Positions 52,735 to 61,518 of a stretch of DNA of 64,000 bases are shown one piece after another. The notes beneath the pieces were generated by a model that saw only the letters and a program-made list of their open reading frames with translations, was not told where the DNA came from and made no database searches. Origin of the DNA: an uncultured Cohaesibacter sp. Lineage in GTDB: Bacteria; Pseudomonadota; Alphaproteobacteria; Rhizobiales; Cohaesibacteraceae. How positions within the stretch are numbered: the stretch's first letter is position 1; each line of letters starts with the position of its first letter. The translations under genes and the position numbers were made by a program. Where the stretch lies: positions 573,303-637,302 of the forward strand of contig NZ_OY761553.1 of the NCBI RefSeq assembly GCF_963664735.1. Direction: 5' to 3'.

Positions 52735-53457
52735 TTAGAATTGCGTCTGCGTGATGCTAACTGATGCACCGTTTGTCGTGACGGTCACGGGTTGGGTGGT
52801 CGTTACGCCGTTGGCATAAAGGGTGTAGCTGACATTCGCGCCAGTGTCGCTTGAAGAGGCTGAGCTCTGTACCGACAATTGCCCTTCGTTGCTAGAGCCA
52901 ACCTGGGTCAGTTCGGCATTGATATTGTTTCCGTCAATCGTAACCGCACCATCATTGTTGTTGCCGCGCTGAAGAACTGTGCCGTTTGAGAGGCTGCCGT
53001 CTATGCTGACCGATGCATTGTTGTTGGCGCCTTCCTGCACGACAGCCGCAAAGGAGGGGTCTCCGGTTCCAGAGTTGACATAAATATCTGCCGTGTTACC
53101 TGTGGCCTGCCCTTGACTATTCTGCTGCAAGTAAACGACATCGTCATTGCCTTCAATTGTGATTTCAGCACTGTTGCCGTCTCCCAATTGCAGAATGGGA
53201 TTGTCCAATCCTTCGGATGCCAACAGCGGATCCGACATGTCAAGAATTTCAAATTCTGATTGTTCAAGATTTGAATTCTCTTCGAACCTGACTCCACCGA
53301 TCTGGCTTCCGTAAGCATTTTGTTGATCAATTGAGATCGTGTTGCCCGCGCCTTCCTGCTTGAGGACCAACGTATTTTCATTTCCTGCAAGCGCAGGAGA
53401 TAGCGATAGCCCCGCCAATGCGAAGGCGAGAATTGCTGAGTGAAAAGTAATTTTCAT
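52735..53457 (-). CDS. Curlin-repeat amyloid subunit, small (240 residues)
   Basis: A signal peptide (ending SPALAGN) is followed by curlin-type repeats with spaced Gln-Gly-Asn motifs (LKQEGAGNTISIDQQN, LQLGDGNSAEITIEGND, VQEGANNNASVSIDG, LTQVGSSNEGQLSVQ). The C-terminus leaves the repeat pattern (VSYTLYANGVTTTQPVTV) and ends in Phe. It could be the CsgA-like or the nucleator (CsgB-like) subunit; the divergent tail might be the functional tip. GAGGAG precedes the ATG. Confidence 0.8.
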   Translation of the reverse strand: MKITFHSAILAFALAGLSLSPALAGNENTLVLKQEGAGNTISIDQQNAYGSQIGGVRFEENSNLEQSEFEILDMSDPLLASEGLDNPILQLGDGNSAEITIEGNDDVVYLQQNSQGQATGNTADIYVNSGTGDPSFAAVVQEGANNNASVSIDGSLSNGTVLQRGNNNDGAVTIDGNNINAELTQVGSSNEGQLSVQSSASSSDTGANVSYTLYANGVTTTQPVTVTTNGASVSITQTQF

Positions 53458-53492
53458 GTGCCAGTCTCCTCATTCATTGGCACAGAACAATC

Positions 53493-54002
53493 CTAGAATG
53501 ATCTTTGCGAGATGCTGATGCTGTTATTGCTTCCCATCTGGCTGAAACTAACGTGATTATTCTGTCCATATTGCTGTACAGCGGCCTGATTACCTGTGCC
53601 CTCAATTGAGGCTTGTAACGAGTTTTGGCTTCCGTTCTGAAGGAAGGCAAACAGATTGCTTGTGCCGCTTACATCTACAATCATGCTGTTGTTGAACCCT
53701 TCTTGAATCAGGTTACCTGGTTGCAGGCCGCTGTTTAGAGCAACACCCGAGAAGCTCGATCCGGCAGACCCGCCATTGTCGTTTCCGTCAATCGTGATGT
53801 TCATCAAGTTTCCACCAGAGGCGCCAAAAGCGAAGTCCTGAGAAATACTCAGACTATTGCTGTCGCCTGTGATACTTAGCTCGATCACGTTTCCTTCCAA
53901 ATTTGCGTCATTAAGTAATTCAATGACGTTGGTTTCCGCTTTTACCTCAGTTGCAGCGCCTGCTAAAAGGATTGCTGCCAGTATGTTAAGTTGTTTTTTC
54001 AT
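53493..54002 (-). CDS. Curlin-repeat amyloid subunit, CsgA/CsgB-sized (169 residues)
   Basis: The size matches CsgA and CsgB (about 151). After the signal peptide (GAATEVKA) come about five strand-loop-strand repeats with S/N-x-Q and G-x-N spacing (ISITGDSNSLSISQ, QNGSQNSLQASIEGTGNQ, VQQYGQNNHVSFSQMGSNNSISISQ). It ends in a repeat and Phe. It lies between the large curlins and the 240-residue subunit and probably forms the main fibre or its nucleator. Confidence 0.82.
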   Translation of the reverse strand: MKKQLNILAAILLAGAATEVKAETNVIELLNDANLEGNVIELSITGDSNSLSISQDFAFGASGGNLMNITIDGNDNGGSAGSSFSGVALNSGLQPGNLIQEGFNNSMIVDVSGTSNLFAFLQNGSQNSLQASIEGTGNQAAVQQYGQNNHVSFSQMGSNNSISISQRSF

Positions 54003-54162
54003 GTCCCTGCTCCAATGCTTTCTTTGAAGCCATTAGAACAGGGAATTCTTTAATTGATTTTTATCTCAGCTCTTGGGAGCCTGCCGAGATAACTTTTCTT
54101 GGTTTCTAAGTAAATCTTGTATTAAACCCTGTGGTAGAAATGCAACTCACCACAACCTAAAA

Positions 54163-55716
54163 TTACTGCAGAATGACAAGTTGGTTGTTATTTCCTGACT
54201 GGCGGTAGTAGGCGTAGTTTTCACCATCCGTTTGGACGACTGCCGACTGGTTGCCCGTGCCGCTTATTTGACCATCGATTGCGTTCGCAATTCCCGTTTG
54301 CGAGAAAGCAAACTTGTTGAAGCTTCCCGCAAAAATCTGGATTGATGCAACATTGAGAGATCCGTCCTGAATGGCCTGCCCGGGCGTCAGAGTTCCGGCC
54401 TTCTCCAGAACCAGTTCCGTAAAGCCACCGATGGCCGTGTCATTGTTTTGATTGCTGCGGGAGAGGGGGGCGACATCACCGTCGAAGGAAATGGACATGG
54501 TGTTTTCTTCCCCAATCTGCGTTGCATCAAGTTCATTATCCTTGCCGCGATAGGAAACGGCCAATGCGTTTTGTTCGCCCGTCTGGGTAAAGTTGAGCCG
54601 GTTTCCATCGCCTATTTGTGAAACTGCAACCTCATTTTCCGTGCCGTCTACAGTGCCGCTCAACCAGTTGCCATCCCCATCCTGAACAAAGCCGTAGACA
54701 TTCATTAGTGAAGCGGCTGATGTTACGAAGTTGAGCGTGTTGTCGTCTCCGAGCTGCTTGATCTCGGCTTGGGCGACATCAAGCAACTTTGTGTTCTCTT
54801 TCGAAAACTGCCCCCAACCACCGAAGCCGTCGCCACCGTTGTCGTCGCCTCCAAGAGAGAGGGTCATGAGATTGCCGGTCACGCTGACGAGGTCATTATT
54901 CTGGATCATGGAAAGCAGGAGGTTGCGCGAGCCGATCATGAATATTGACGAGCGGTTCGAGGTGCCTATCTGGCTGAAGTTGGCAACCTCATTATCCATT
55001 CCAGAATATTGTGTAATGGCCGCTTCGTTTGCTGAGCCATATTGCAGGAAGCTATTAATGCTATTGCGACGGTAGCGCTGGGTAATGCTTGCGTAGTTGC
55101 CGCTGCCGCGTTGCGTGAATGCGTCAATGCTATTGCCGTCGTCGGCATCCGCGCCGCCATCATATTGGCGAATGACTGCGGTGTTTGGTCGGGTGGTCTC
55201 TTCGGTCTGTATTTGCTGCAATTCACCGATGAAATGATTGCCCTGACCGTCTCCGGAACCGTCTGTTCCATCAATCGCGTTATGAGATTGGATGATCGAC
55301 AGGCTGTTGCTTACACTCGCAGGAAATGTATCGGAAGACTGTTGCAGAATGGCGCCAACTATGTTGGTTCCGGATGCATTGTCATTTTCTTGCGTGATGT
55401 CGATGGTGTTGTTTGAACCACGCTGGTAAAGCCCATTTAATCCCAATGCGCCCGTTGTGACGCTGGCTCCGATTTCGTTGGCATATCCTGTCTGGGAAAT
55501 CGTCAAGTCATTGCTGGTTCCCTGTTGGGAAATGAAGATTGAAATATCATCTGATCCCACCTTGTTGGAAGAGCCAAGCTGATTGATGTCGATCACATTC
55601 GTCACACCTGTCTGTCCCAGATAAACTTCGTTTTCATCTGCCTTTGCGGTGGTGGCGCATGCGGACATGATGAGCGCAATAGTGGTGCCAACGGAAAAAT
55701 AACTGACGTGTGCCAT
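54163..55716 (-). CDS. Large curlin-repeat protein (517 residues)
   Basis: From ATG 55716 (AAGG upstream) the product has a signal peptide with a Cys-containing end (LIMSACATTAKA) and about 20 curlin-type units such as LGQTGVTNVIDINQLGSSN, ISQQGTSNDLTISQTGYANE, VSQIGDGNRLNFTQTGEQN. It is more than three times the length of E. coli CsgA. The Cys could mark a lipobox but the fit is poor. A ten-pair hairpin lies between this gene and the upstream 639-residue curlin gene. Confidence 0.8.
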   Translation of the reverse strand: MAHVSYFSVGTTIALIMSACATTAKADENEVYLGQTGVTNVIDINQLGSSNKVGSDDISIFISQQGTSNDLTISQTGYANEIGASVTTGALGLNGLYQRGSNNTIDITQENDNASGTNIVGAILQQSSDTFPASVSNSLSIIQSHNAIDGTDGSGDGQGNHFIGELQQIQTEETTRPNTAVIRQYDGGADADDGNSIDAFTQRGSGNYASITQRYRRNSINSFLQYGSANEAAITQYSGMDNEVANFSQIGTSNRSSIFMIGSRNLLLSMIQNNDLVSVTGNLMTLSLGGDDNGGDGFGGWGQFSKENTKLLDVAQAEIKQLGDDNTLNFVTSAASLMNVYGFVQDGDGNWLSGTVDGTENEVAVSQIGDGNRLNFTQTGEQNALAVSYRGKDNELDATQIGEENTMSISFDGDVAPLSRSNQNNDTAIGGFTELVLEKAGTLTPGQAIQDGSLNVASIQIFAGSFNKFAFSQTGIANAIDGQISGTGNQSAVVQTDGENYAYYRQSGNNNQLVILQ

Positions 55717-55760
55717 GGGGCTGCCTTCGTGGCTAAATAAATGCATTTAGGACAAATGAT

Positions 55761-55783
55761 GGATGGGCGAGTGTCGCCCATCC
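55761..55783 (-). other. Hairpin between the two large curlin genes
   Basis: GGATGGGCGA and TCGCCCATCC form a perfect ten-pair stem with the loop GTG, 25 bases after the stop of the first curlin gene. There is no T-run on the minus strand; it could stabilise the upstream message or cause partial termination, favouring the first subunit. Confidence 0.6.
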
Positions 55784-55808
55784 GGATTTTGATACTGGAC
55801 TGGGTTTC

Positions 55809-57728
55809 TTACTGTGAGATGCCCACAATGTTAGAAGAGCCAGTCTGGGTAACGACTGAGGTGTTGAAGCTGCCGCTCTGGCGAATTGCTACTTCATTGT
55901 TGTCACCTTCAGTGATGCTGACATCAATCGAGTTGCTCAGGCCACCCTGCCAGGTTGCAACAACGTTGTTGGAGCTGGGCGCGCCGAGTTCACCGATCAT
56001 CAGGTTCAGGGAGTTGCCTGCACCAGTTTGAGTGAGGTAACCGCTATTCAAGCCGATATCTGCAGCGCCGCCTGTGGTCCAGGAGCCTCTGCCATTGTTG
56101 TCGCCGTAGATTGTGGCGGTCATCTCATCGCTAGCGCTGAACAGTTGGGTTGCATCAAAGGTGTTGTTGCTTCCGGTGATGTCGAATGTAACAGAGCTGA
56201 AGCCAGCCGCAGTTTGCGTGGATGTCAGCGTGTTGTCTGAACCCTCAATATCGATATCCAGGCTGTTGGCTCCACCCCAAGACTGGAGATTTTCGATTGA
56301 GTTGCCATTGCCCGCAATGTCGATATCAGCACTATTGGAGGTGCTGAAAGCTTCCTGATTGCTGATGATGGTGTTCTTGTTGCCGGTGATGTCGAATTCA
56401 CTCGTGTTATCGTCACTGGAAGACTGCTGGTTGCCACGAACATAGTTTTCGTTACCAGTGACATTCACAGTCGCAACGTTGTCATCACTATATGGAGACT
56501 GATAGGTGAAGTTCTTGTTGCTATCGCCGATGATTGTGACGGTAGCTTCGTTGCCGCTTGCTTTCTGCTGGATGCTTGAATAGTTGAAGTCACCCGTTAC
56601 ATAAGTTCTAGCGGTCTCACCATTGCCCCACTGATTGATATAGACGTTGTTGTTTCCGCGCGTCTGGTCAGTCGAGGTGATTTCGATTGCGGCATCGTTT
56701 TGAGTTGTTGATGCAGCATGCTGCTCGATAGAAGCACGGTTGTAGTCACCGGTGTGGATGGTAATGCTACCGATTGCGCCGTGTTGCTGGGTCAGACGAG
56801 CGCGGTTGCCATCGCTGCTTGCACCGAGATTGATTGTACCAATGTTCTCGCCGTAGCCTTCCTGACGCACACCGATATTGTTGTCGCTACCTATAACGCG
56901 TTCGATGGTCAGTGAGTTAACATCAGTTGACGAGTGCGCAGATTGGGTAACACCCAGTTCGTTGTTGTCACCTCTGATTTTCAGAGTGTTGATGACGTTT
57001 GATCCGCCAGCTTCGTTGGTCTGTGTTGCACCAAACTGGTTGTTGTCACCAGTGATGTACAGTTTGAGATCGTTGTTGCTACCAGATTGAATGATTTCAC
57101 TGCCGTTTACACGACTGTCAGCTGCGAAATTGGTCAGGGCGTCAGCAGTGCCGTTATTGTTGCCTTCCAGTTTAATAACGATGTTGTTGAGGTCATCGCC
57201 ATTGTTGTACTGGGAAACGGACTTAATGCGGTTGCCAGTGCCGCTTTCGTTCAGAATCGCGCTGTTTCGGCCACTTGCTGTGGTTTCCTGAGAAACGCTG
57301 GACACAGTGTTGTTGTTGCCAACAAGCTGCTTCACACGGAGGTAGTTGCTGCCAGCTGCGCCTGCGTCTGTGCTTTCAATCTGCTGGACGGAGCCGATTG
57401 TGTTGCCGTTGGTTTCCTGTAGCGCATAAAAGGCGTTGTTTGCTCCAGTCTGATCAACACCATCGCCCTCAAGGCCAATCTCGTTCTCGTTGCCGCTCTG
57501 GGTAATGTCCAGAGAGTTGCTCGTGCCATCCTGCAGGACAATATTGGATGCACTGCCGAATTTGTTGCTAAGGGTTGACGCTCCTGACTTGGTTTGGTCA
57601 ACCGAGGCTGAGTTGCTTTCCCCTTTTTGTTCAACATAAGCTTCGTTGCTTGCCGCATAGGCCAAGCCAGCCAATGAAAGAACGCCTGTTGCTGCGGTCG
57701 CAAGCAGTGCCAAACGAATTTTAGTCAT
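55809..57728 (-). CDS. Giant curlin-repeat protein (639 residues), first subunit gene
   Basis: A signal peptide (SLAGLAYAAS) is followed by more than 20 repeats with curlin spacing: VEQKGESNSASVDQ, LTQQHGAIGSITIHTGDYN, INQWGNGETARTYVTGDFN, IRQSGSFNTSVVTQTGSSN. The repeat pattern drifts (many Asn/Asp-rich IxGxxN turns), giving about 25 strands. It is preceded by GGAG and an untranslated leader with direct and inverted repeats. As the gene closest to the operon promoter it may be the most abundant subunit. Whether it forms an independent fibre or decorates a CsgA-like core is unknown. Confidence 0.8.
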   Translation of the reverse strand: MTKIRLALLATAATGVLSLAGLAYAASNEAYVEQKGESNSASVDQTKSGASTLSNKFGSASNIVLQDGTSNSLDITQSGNENEIGLEGDGVDQTGANNAFYALQETNGNTIGSVQQIESTDAGAAGSNYLRVKQLVGNNNTVSSVSQETTASGRNSAILNESGTGNRIKSVSQYNNGDDLNNIVIKLEGNNNGTADALTNFAADSRVNGSEIIQSGSNNDLKLYITGDNNQFGATQTNEAGGSNVINTLKIRGDNNELGVTQSAHSSTDVNSLTIERVIGSDNNIGVRQEGYGENIGTINLGASSDGNRARLTQQHGAIGSITIHTGDYNRASIEQHAASTTQNDAAIEITSTDQTRGNNNVYINQWGNGETARTYVTGDFNYSSIQQKASGNEATVTIIGDSNKNFTYQSPYSDDNVATVNVTGNENYVRGNQQSSSDDNTSEFDITGNKNTIISNQEAFSTSNSADIDIAGNGNSIENLQSWGGANSLDIDIEGSDNTLTSTQTAAGFSSVTFDITGSNNTFDATQLFSASDEMTATIYGDNNGRGSWTTGGAADIGLNSGYLTQTGAGNSLNLMIGELGAPSSNNVVATWQGGLSNSIDVSITEGDNNEVAIRQSGSFNTSVVTQTGSSNIVGISQ

Positions 57729-57808
57729 TTGTAGTCTCCAATATGAATCTCAAATTTTTTTTGCTCAAACATGCCACCACCTGAGTGTTAGCTCCCCGCA
57801 ACTCTGAA

Positions 57809-57856
57809 GTAATAAGAGATTGCAACCTGAGATTATTACATAGCGGCATTGCAACC
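57809..57856 (-). promoter_or_regulatory. Repeat-containing leader of the curlin operon (possible operator)
   Basis: On the plus strand GTAATAA (57809) and TTATTAC (57833) are inverted with 17 bases between. ATTGCAACC occurs twice as a direct repeat (57819 and 57848), 29 bases apart, close to three helical turns. The region lies 80-130 bases upstream of the first curlin start and after the csgG terminator, where a promoter is needed. Confidence 0.4.
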
Positions 57857-57973
57857 CATTTACCTCTGCTTAACTTTGAAAGTCAATATGGAAGAAAGAA
57901 TTTAATTAAAATTATAATGGATATTGAATTGTTTGGTAAATTCAGTTGGTTAATCCGTAATATGAAATAAAAA

Positions 57974-58000
57974 GGCTGAGAATTATTCAAATTCTCAGCC
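57974..58000 (-). terminator. Intrinsic terminator of csgFG
   Basis: GGCTGAGAATT and AATTCTCAGCC form a perfect eleven-pair stem with a five-base loop; read on the minus strand it is followed by TTTTTATTT. It lies 38 bases beyond the csgG stop and separates csgFG from the curlin genes. Confidence 0.9.
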
Positions 58001-58038
58001 AAATACAACCTGATACATCTATTGGTAGTTGATATTTG

Positions 58039-59115
58039 CTAACCAAGCGGCTTTTCATTGTTTGAATATGGCGGTGGAAGCCTTCTTGTTGTTTGCTTTA
58101 CTGGTGGTAGTTCTTGTTTTTTCTTAGCAATAACAATTCGTGGAACTGTCGAAGAAATCGTCGTGGCATCTTTTGTTTCAGGAGGCAACATTGATTGGTT
58201 CGCGCCTTCTTTTGCCCCTTCGAACTGTTGTTGCGTGAGATTTTGAACGTATGCTGAGCCTTTTTCAGGATCTGCGAATTTCCAAATATCAAGTTTCACG
58301 CCGTCAATGATCAACGCCTCGACCGCCTTTTCGACGGCAGCTTCCAGCGCAATCTGGCTAGGCTCGTTATGTGTGAAGCCACCTTCTGCCTGCAATAGCT
58401 CGTCCAGCTTCACATAACGGAATACAGAAGCTTGCAGGCCAACCGATACGACGGTCTTTCTGGCCGTGACCGTTGTTAGGACTTCGCCTGTCTTCGTCGA
58501 AATGGCGCGCAGTGAAACGGTGATTTCGTCTTTGCTATAGTCACTATCGCCCGTTATGCCGAGATATGACGCCCCAAGGCCTCCGGTTTGAACGTTGTGA
58601 TTATAGCCGATAATGCCGCCCTCAATGATGATGGCTGCGTGCTTGAGAGGCGGAAGGATTTTGGCGTTGACATTCTCTTCCCCTCTATATAGGCGGCGCA
58701 TCTCTGTGATGATCTGGCGTTCTTTCAAAAGGTCGGCCAGCTTGTTACGCTCCATCACTGTAAACCAGCGCCGATTGCCAGCATCCTGAAGTGCCTTGAT
58801 CAAAACTGCGACACCACCTTGAGTGACAACGCGAGACAGTTGCTGATAGCTCGCGGCTTCCCGATACTGACCGGTTTCGTCCTTGAAATCATAAACCGCA
58901 ATGGGGATGCGTCGCTTCGGAGCAGGAATATTTCGTAAATGCAAATTGGCCTCGTTGACTTCAGCGACCCGTGGGGCTTCCGTCATCAGGGTCTTGTTTG
59001 AGGCACAGCCAGTGAGCGCGACCAAAGCCAAAGCCAGGGAAGCGCTGATCGCTTTTGCTTTTCGCGTCATGGGGAAGGTATGAACTGAAGATCTATAATG
59101 CATATTCCTGGCCAT
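58039..59115 (-). CDS. csgG: Curli secretion channel lipoprotein CsgG
   Basis: CsgG forms the nonameric outer-membrane pore for curlin export. The product has a lipobox (LVALTGC) and the CsgG domain: KRRIPIAVYDFKDETGQYR, FTVMERNKLADLLKERQII, IIEGGIIGYNHNVQTGGLGASYLGI, and TVTARKTVVSVGLQASVFRYV. The tail is Pro/Lys-rich and about 60 residues longer than in E. coli. The start is uncertain: ATG 59115 is the longest, while ATG 59070 gives a normal 20-residue lipoprotein signal. It starts right after csgF. Confidence 0.93.
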   Translation of the reverse strand: MARNMHYRSSVHTFPMTRKAKAISASLALALVALTGCASNKTLMTEAPRVAEVNEANLHLRNIPAPKRRIPIAVYDFKDETGQYREAASYQQLSRVVTQGGVAVLIKALQDAGNRRWFTVMERNKLADLLKERQIITEMRRLYRGEENVNAKILPPLKHAAIIIEGGIIGYNHNVQTGGLGASYLGITGDSDYSKDEITVSLRAISTKTGEVLTTVTARKTVVSVGLQASVFRYVKLDELLQAEGGFTHNEPSQIALEAAVEKAVEALIIDGVKLDIWKFADPEKGSAYVQNLTQQQFEGAKEGANQSMLPPETKDATTISSTVPRIVIAKKKQELPPVKQTTRRLPPPYSNNEKPLG

Positions 59116-59118
59116 GAA

Positions 59119-59565
59119 TTAGTTGGTTACCAATTGAGGAACAACGATGTTGGTCACGGTGCCGTCGGTAAAATCGGTAATGGTTAAGTTGATTGAACTA
59201 CCTGATTGATCAAAGTTAATTTCAGTGTCACCGAAAGTGATCGTGCCGCTCTCTTGCGGATCGTCTCCGAAGATGGCTTCAGTAACCTGACTGGCCAAGG
59301 CTGAGAGCAACCGGCTTTGCAACTGACTGACGAAAAGATCAACCGTTGAATCCTCGCTCGAACTTGAGCTGCTACTGCTCGAAGAGGAGCTGCTGCTTGC
59401 ATCACTGGCTGTCGCCGAGCGTTGGGCGCTGGCAATGGATAATAGATGTGATGAATTATAAGGGCTGCCGCCAAATGTCGGATTTACGGGGGTGTAAACA
59501 AGCTCGGATGCTTGAGCTGCGCTTGCAAACAGAATGAGGCAAGTCAAAATGGTTGCTTTTTTCAA
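59119..59565 (-). CDS. csgF: Curli coupling protein CsgF with a polyserine tract
   Basis: The product from TTG 59565 (GGAG seven bases upstream) has 148 residues: a signal peptide (ASAAQASE), then the CsgF start ELVYTPVNPTFGGSPYNSSHLLSIA, whose PVNPxFGG segment is the part known to plug and extend the CsgG pore, and a C-terminal beta domain (GTITFGDTEINFDQSGSSINLTITD). Between the two lies an uninterrupted stretch of about 14 serines, an unusual low-complexity linker. The long frame has upstream codons without a ribosome-binding site. It is the first gene of csgFG. Confidence 0.9.
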   Translation of the reverse strand: MKKATILTCLILFASAAQASELVYTPVNPTFGGSPYNSSHLLSIASAQRSATASDASSSSSSSSSSSSSSEDSTVDLFVSQLQSRLLSALASQVTEAIFGDDPQESGTITFGDTEINFDQSGSSINLTITDFTDGTVTNIVVPQLVTN

Positions 59566-60595
59566 TTGTATTCTCCTGAGCCAATGCTTGCTTACTCTTG
59601 GAAGGCCTATAAATGGACCTACGTTGAGATCAACAATCCGATGATACAACCTTTAAGTGTTTTAAATTAATTTGCAATTAAATGGTATTATACAAGCAAA
59701 TTGCATTAGTCAAATGCACAACCCAAGGTAATATTCATCTTGCGGCCAAGCCATTGGACAGAGGATGCGGTTTGAAATATGTTTTTATCTATGCATAACT
59801 AATTGGAATAATTGATATAATTATATCGGCCCGTGGCGACACCCTGATGGTAGAAAGACCCTGAAACGGCAATGTTCAGGTTACGATTCCGATTGTGGAA
59901 GAGGCTGCCTATTGCTGGGTAGCCTGTAAAATCTGCCTGGTGGATTTGTCGAAATTGCTTGTTTGCTAACCGTTGCAGCTCGGAGAAATTATATTAAGTT
60001 ATTGAAATGTAGGTATTAAATTTAATCTCGGCGAAGCTGGTAAATTTTGCTTCCGTTTTTGATCTTGCTTTGTTTTGAGGAGTTATCAAAAATTGTGTTG
60101 TTTGCTTGCAACAATCATAAATAGTTTTTCTGTTGGTGTGGTTTTCGGTGGAAATTCCCAACAGGCTGCATCTGACTGGACAATATGGAAGAAACTCACT
60201 GACTATTTGGTCTCTAACATCAACCAACTGTTTTAGGGATTATCCTTGATATTTCGTGGTCATGCTTTTAACACTCTTCAGACCTTAGCTGCTGCAGCTT
60301 GCGTTCTGTTTTGTCGACATGTTTCGTCTCCATGTGAGAAACCTGTAACAAATGATGCAGATGCGGAGAATTTTTACATTCGGAGTGGTGACGCGGCTTG
60401 CAAATCGTAGTTAGATAGCCGCAACATCTTAGACTGCCCTGATGAGATTGTCGTTTCCTTGAAAAGCAAGACAACGCTCATTGATTGTCCCTCTTCGTGA
60501 TGTTTCGGATGAGAAAGTCACGGTAATGGACGAAGGGAAACTCAATGACTTCGTCTTTGGCGGCGAACATTGAATAGTGATTGAAGGAGTAAGCA
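59566..60595. other. Intergenic stretch between the curli cluster and fpr, no gene seen
   Basis: About 1 kb without a convincing frame on either strand. csgE and a csgD-like regulator, which stand next to csgF in many species, are not here. It probably holds the csgFG promoter (minus) and the fpr promoter (plus), and it marks the right part of the accessory block. Confidence 0.5.
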
Positions 60596-61432
60596 ATGAC
60601 GCAGCCCGATGAGGTTTCTCACGCTAGCGCCAGTGCCGCCAGTAAGTCGGCCTTTCCAATTCCGGCAAATGTGTTTGCTGAAACTGTTACGGAAGTGAAG
60701 CATTATACGGATCGCTTGTTCAAATTCAGGATAACGCGTCCGGCGAGTTTCCGCTTCCGCTCTGGCGAGTTTGTGATGATTGGGCTTCCCAATGCAGAAC
60801 GTCCGGTTTTCAGAGCCTATTCTGTTGCCAGCCCTTCATGGGATGAAGAGGTTGAATTCTACTCTATTAAAGTGCCAGATGGTCCCTTGACCGAGCATTT
60901 ACAGAAGATCAAGGTCGGCGATACCGTTCTCATGCGTAAAAAGCCAACCGGGACGCTCGTCAATGATGCTCTGATTCCGGGTAAACGGGTTTACATGTTT
61001 TCGACCGGTACGGGCATTGCCCCATTTGCGTCTCTCATTCGTGATCCTGAAACATACGAGAAATTCGATCAGGTTATTCTCACGCATACTTGCCGCGAGA
61101 TTGACGAATTGAAATATGGCGAAGAGCTGGTAGAGCTTTGCAACAATGATCCGTTGGTTGGAGAATTCGCCAAAGGGCGGCTTATTCATTACACATCGGT
61201 TACGCGCCAGGACTTTCCGCGGATGGGTCGTATCACCGACCTGATGGAATCGGGCAAGTTGTTCGAAGATTTGGGTGTGCCGCCGATTGATCCGGAAGTG
61301 GATCGGGCCATGATTTGTGGTTCCATGGCCATGCTGAATGACACCAAAGATCTGCTTGAAAAGTTCAAACTGGTGGAAGGGTCCAATGCACGCCCTGCAA
61401 GCTATGTGGTTGAGCGCGCATTTGTGGACTGA
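60596..61432 (+). CDS. fpr: Ferredoxin/flavodoxin-NADP+ reductase (Fpr)
   Basis: The 278-residue flavoenzyme moves electrons between NADPH and ferredoxin or flavodoxin. It has the FAD-binding block RPVFRAYSVASPSWDEEVEFYSIKVPDGPLT (in parts: RAYSVASP and FYSIKVPDGPLT), the NADP-binding FSTGTGIAPFASLIRDPE and the C-terminal ASYVVERAFVD typical of bacterial subclass enzymes. AAGGAG precedes the ATG. It could also supply electrons to the glycyl-radical activase, but it is in a separate unit and is a common housekeeping gene. Confidence 0.94.
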   Translation: MTQPDEVSHASASAASKSAFPIPANVFAETVTEVKHYTDRLFKFRITRPASFRFRSGEFVMIGLPNAERPVFRAYSVASPSWDEEVEFYSIKVPDGPLTEHLQKIKVGDTVLMRKKPTGTLVNDALIPGKRVYMFSTGTGIAPFASLIRDPETYEKFDQVILTHTCREIDELKYGEELVELCNNDPLVGEFAKGRLIHYTSVTRQDFPRMGRITDLMESGKLFEDLGVPPIDPEVDRAMICGSMAMLNDTKDLLEKFKLVEGSNARPASYVVERAFVD

Positions 61433-61484
61433 TCGGGATATGGCCTGAGTTAGACTACATTCAATCAATTCGATTTTGAAATTT

Positions 61485-61513
61485 GGGCCGGTGTTCTTTG
61501 AGAATACCGGCCC
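61485..61513. terminator. Bidirectional hairpin between fpr and moeA
   Basis: GGGCCGGT and ACCGGCCC form an eight-pair GC-rich stem, with partial inner pairing, between the convergent genes. The minus side is followed by AAATTT, the plus side by TGTTATTAC, so tails are weak but position and stability fit a terminator. Confidence 0.65.
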
Positions 61514-61518
61514 TGTTA

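Noticed and set aside
59566-60595. Hidden csgE or csgD-like gene next to csgF
   Set aside because: No frame with a signal peptide, CsgE features or a LuxR-type helix-turn-helix is present on either strand.
15308-61518. Classical genomic island with integrase and transfer-RNA attachment site
   Set aside because: No transfer RNA gene, integrase, transposase or direct flanking repeat was seen at either edge; the block is described as accessory only from gene content and expected neighbour order.
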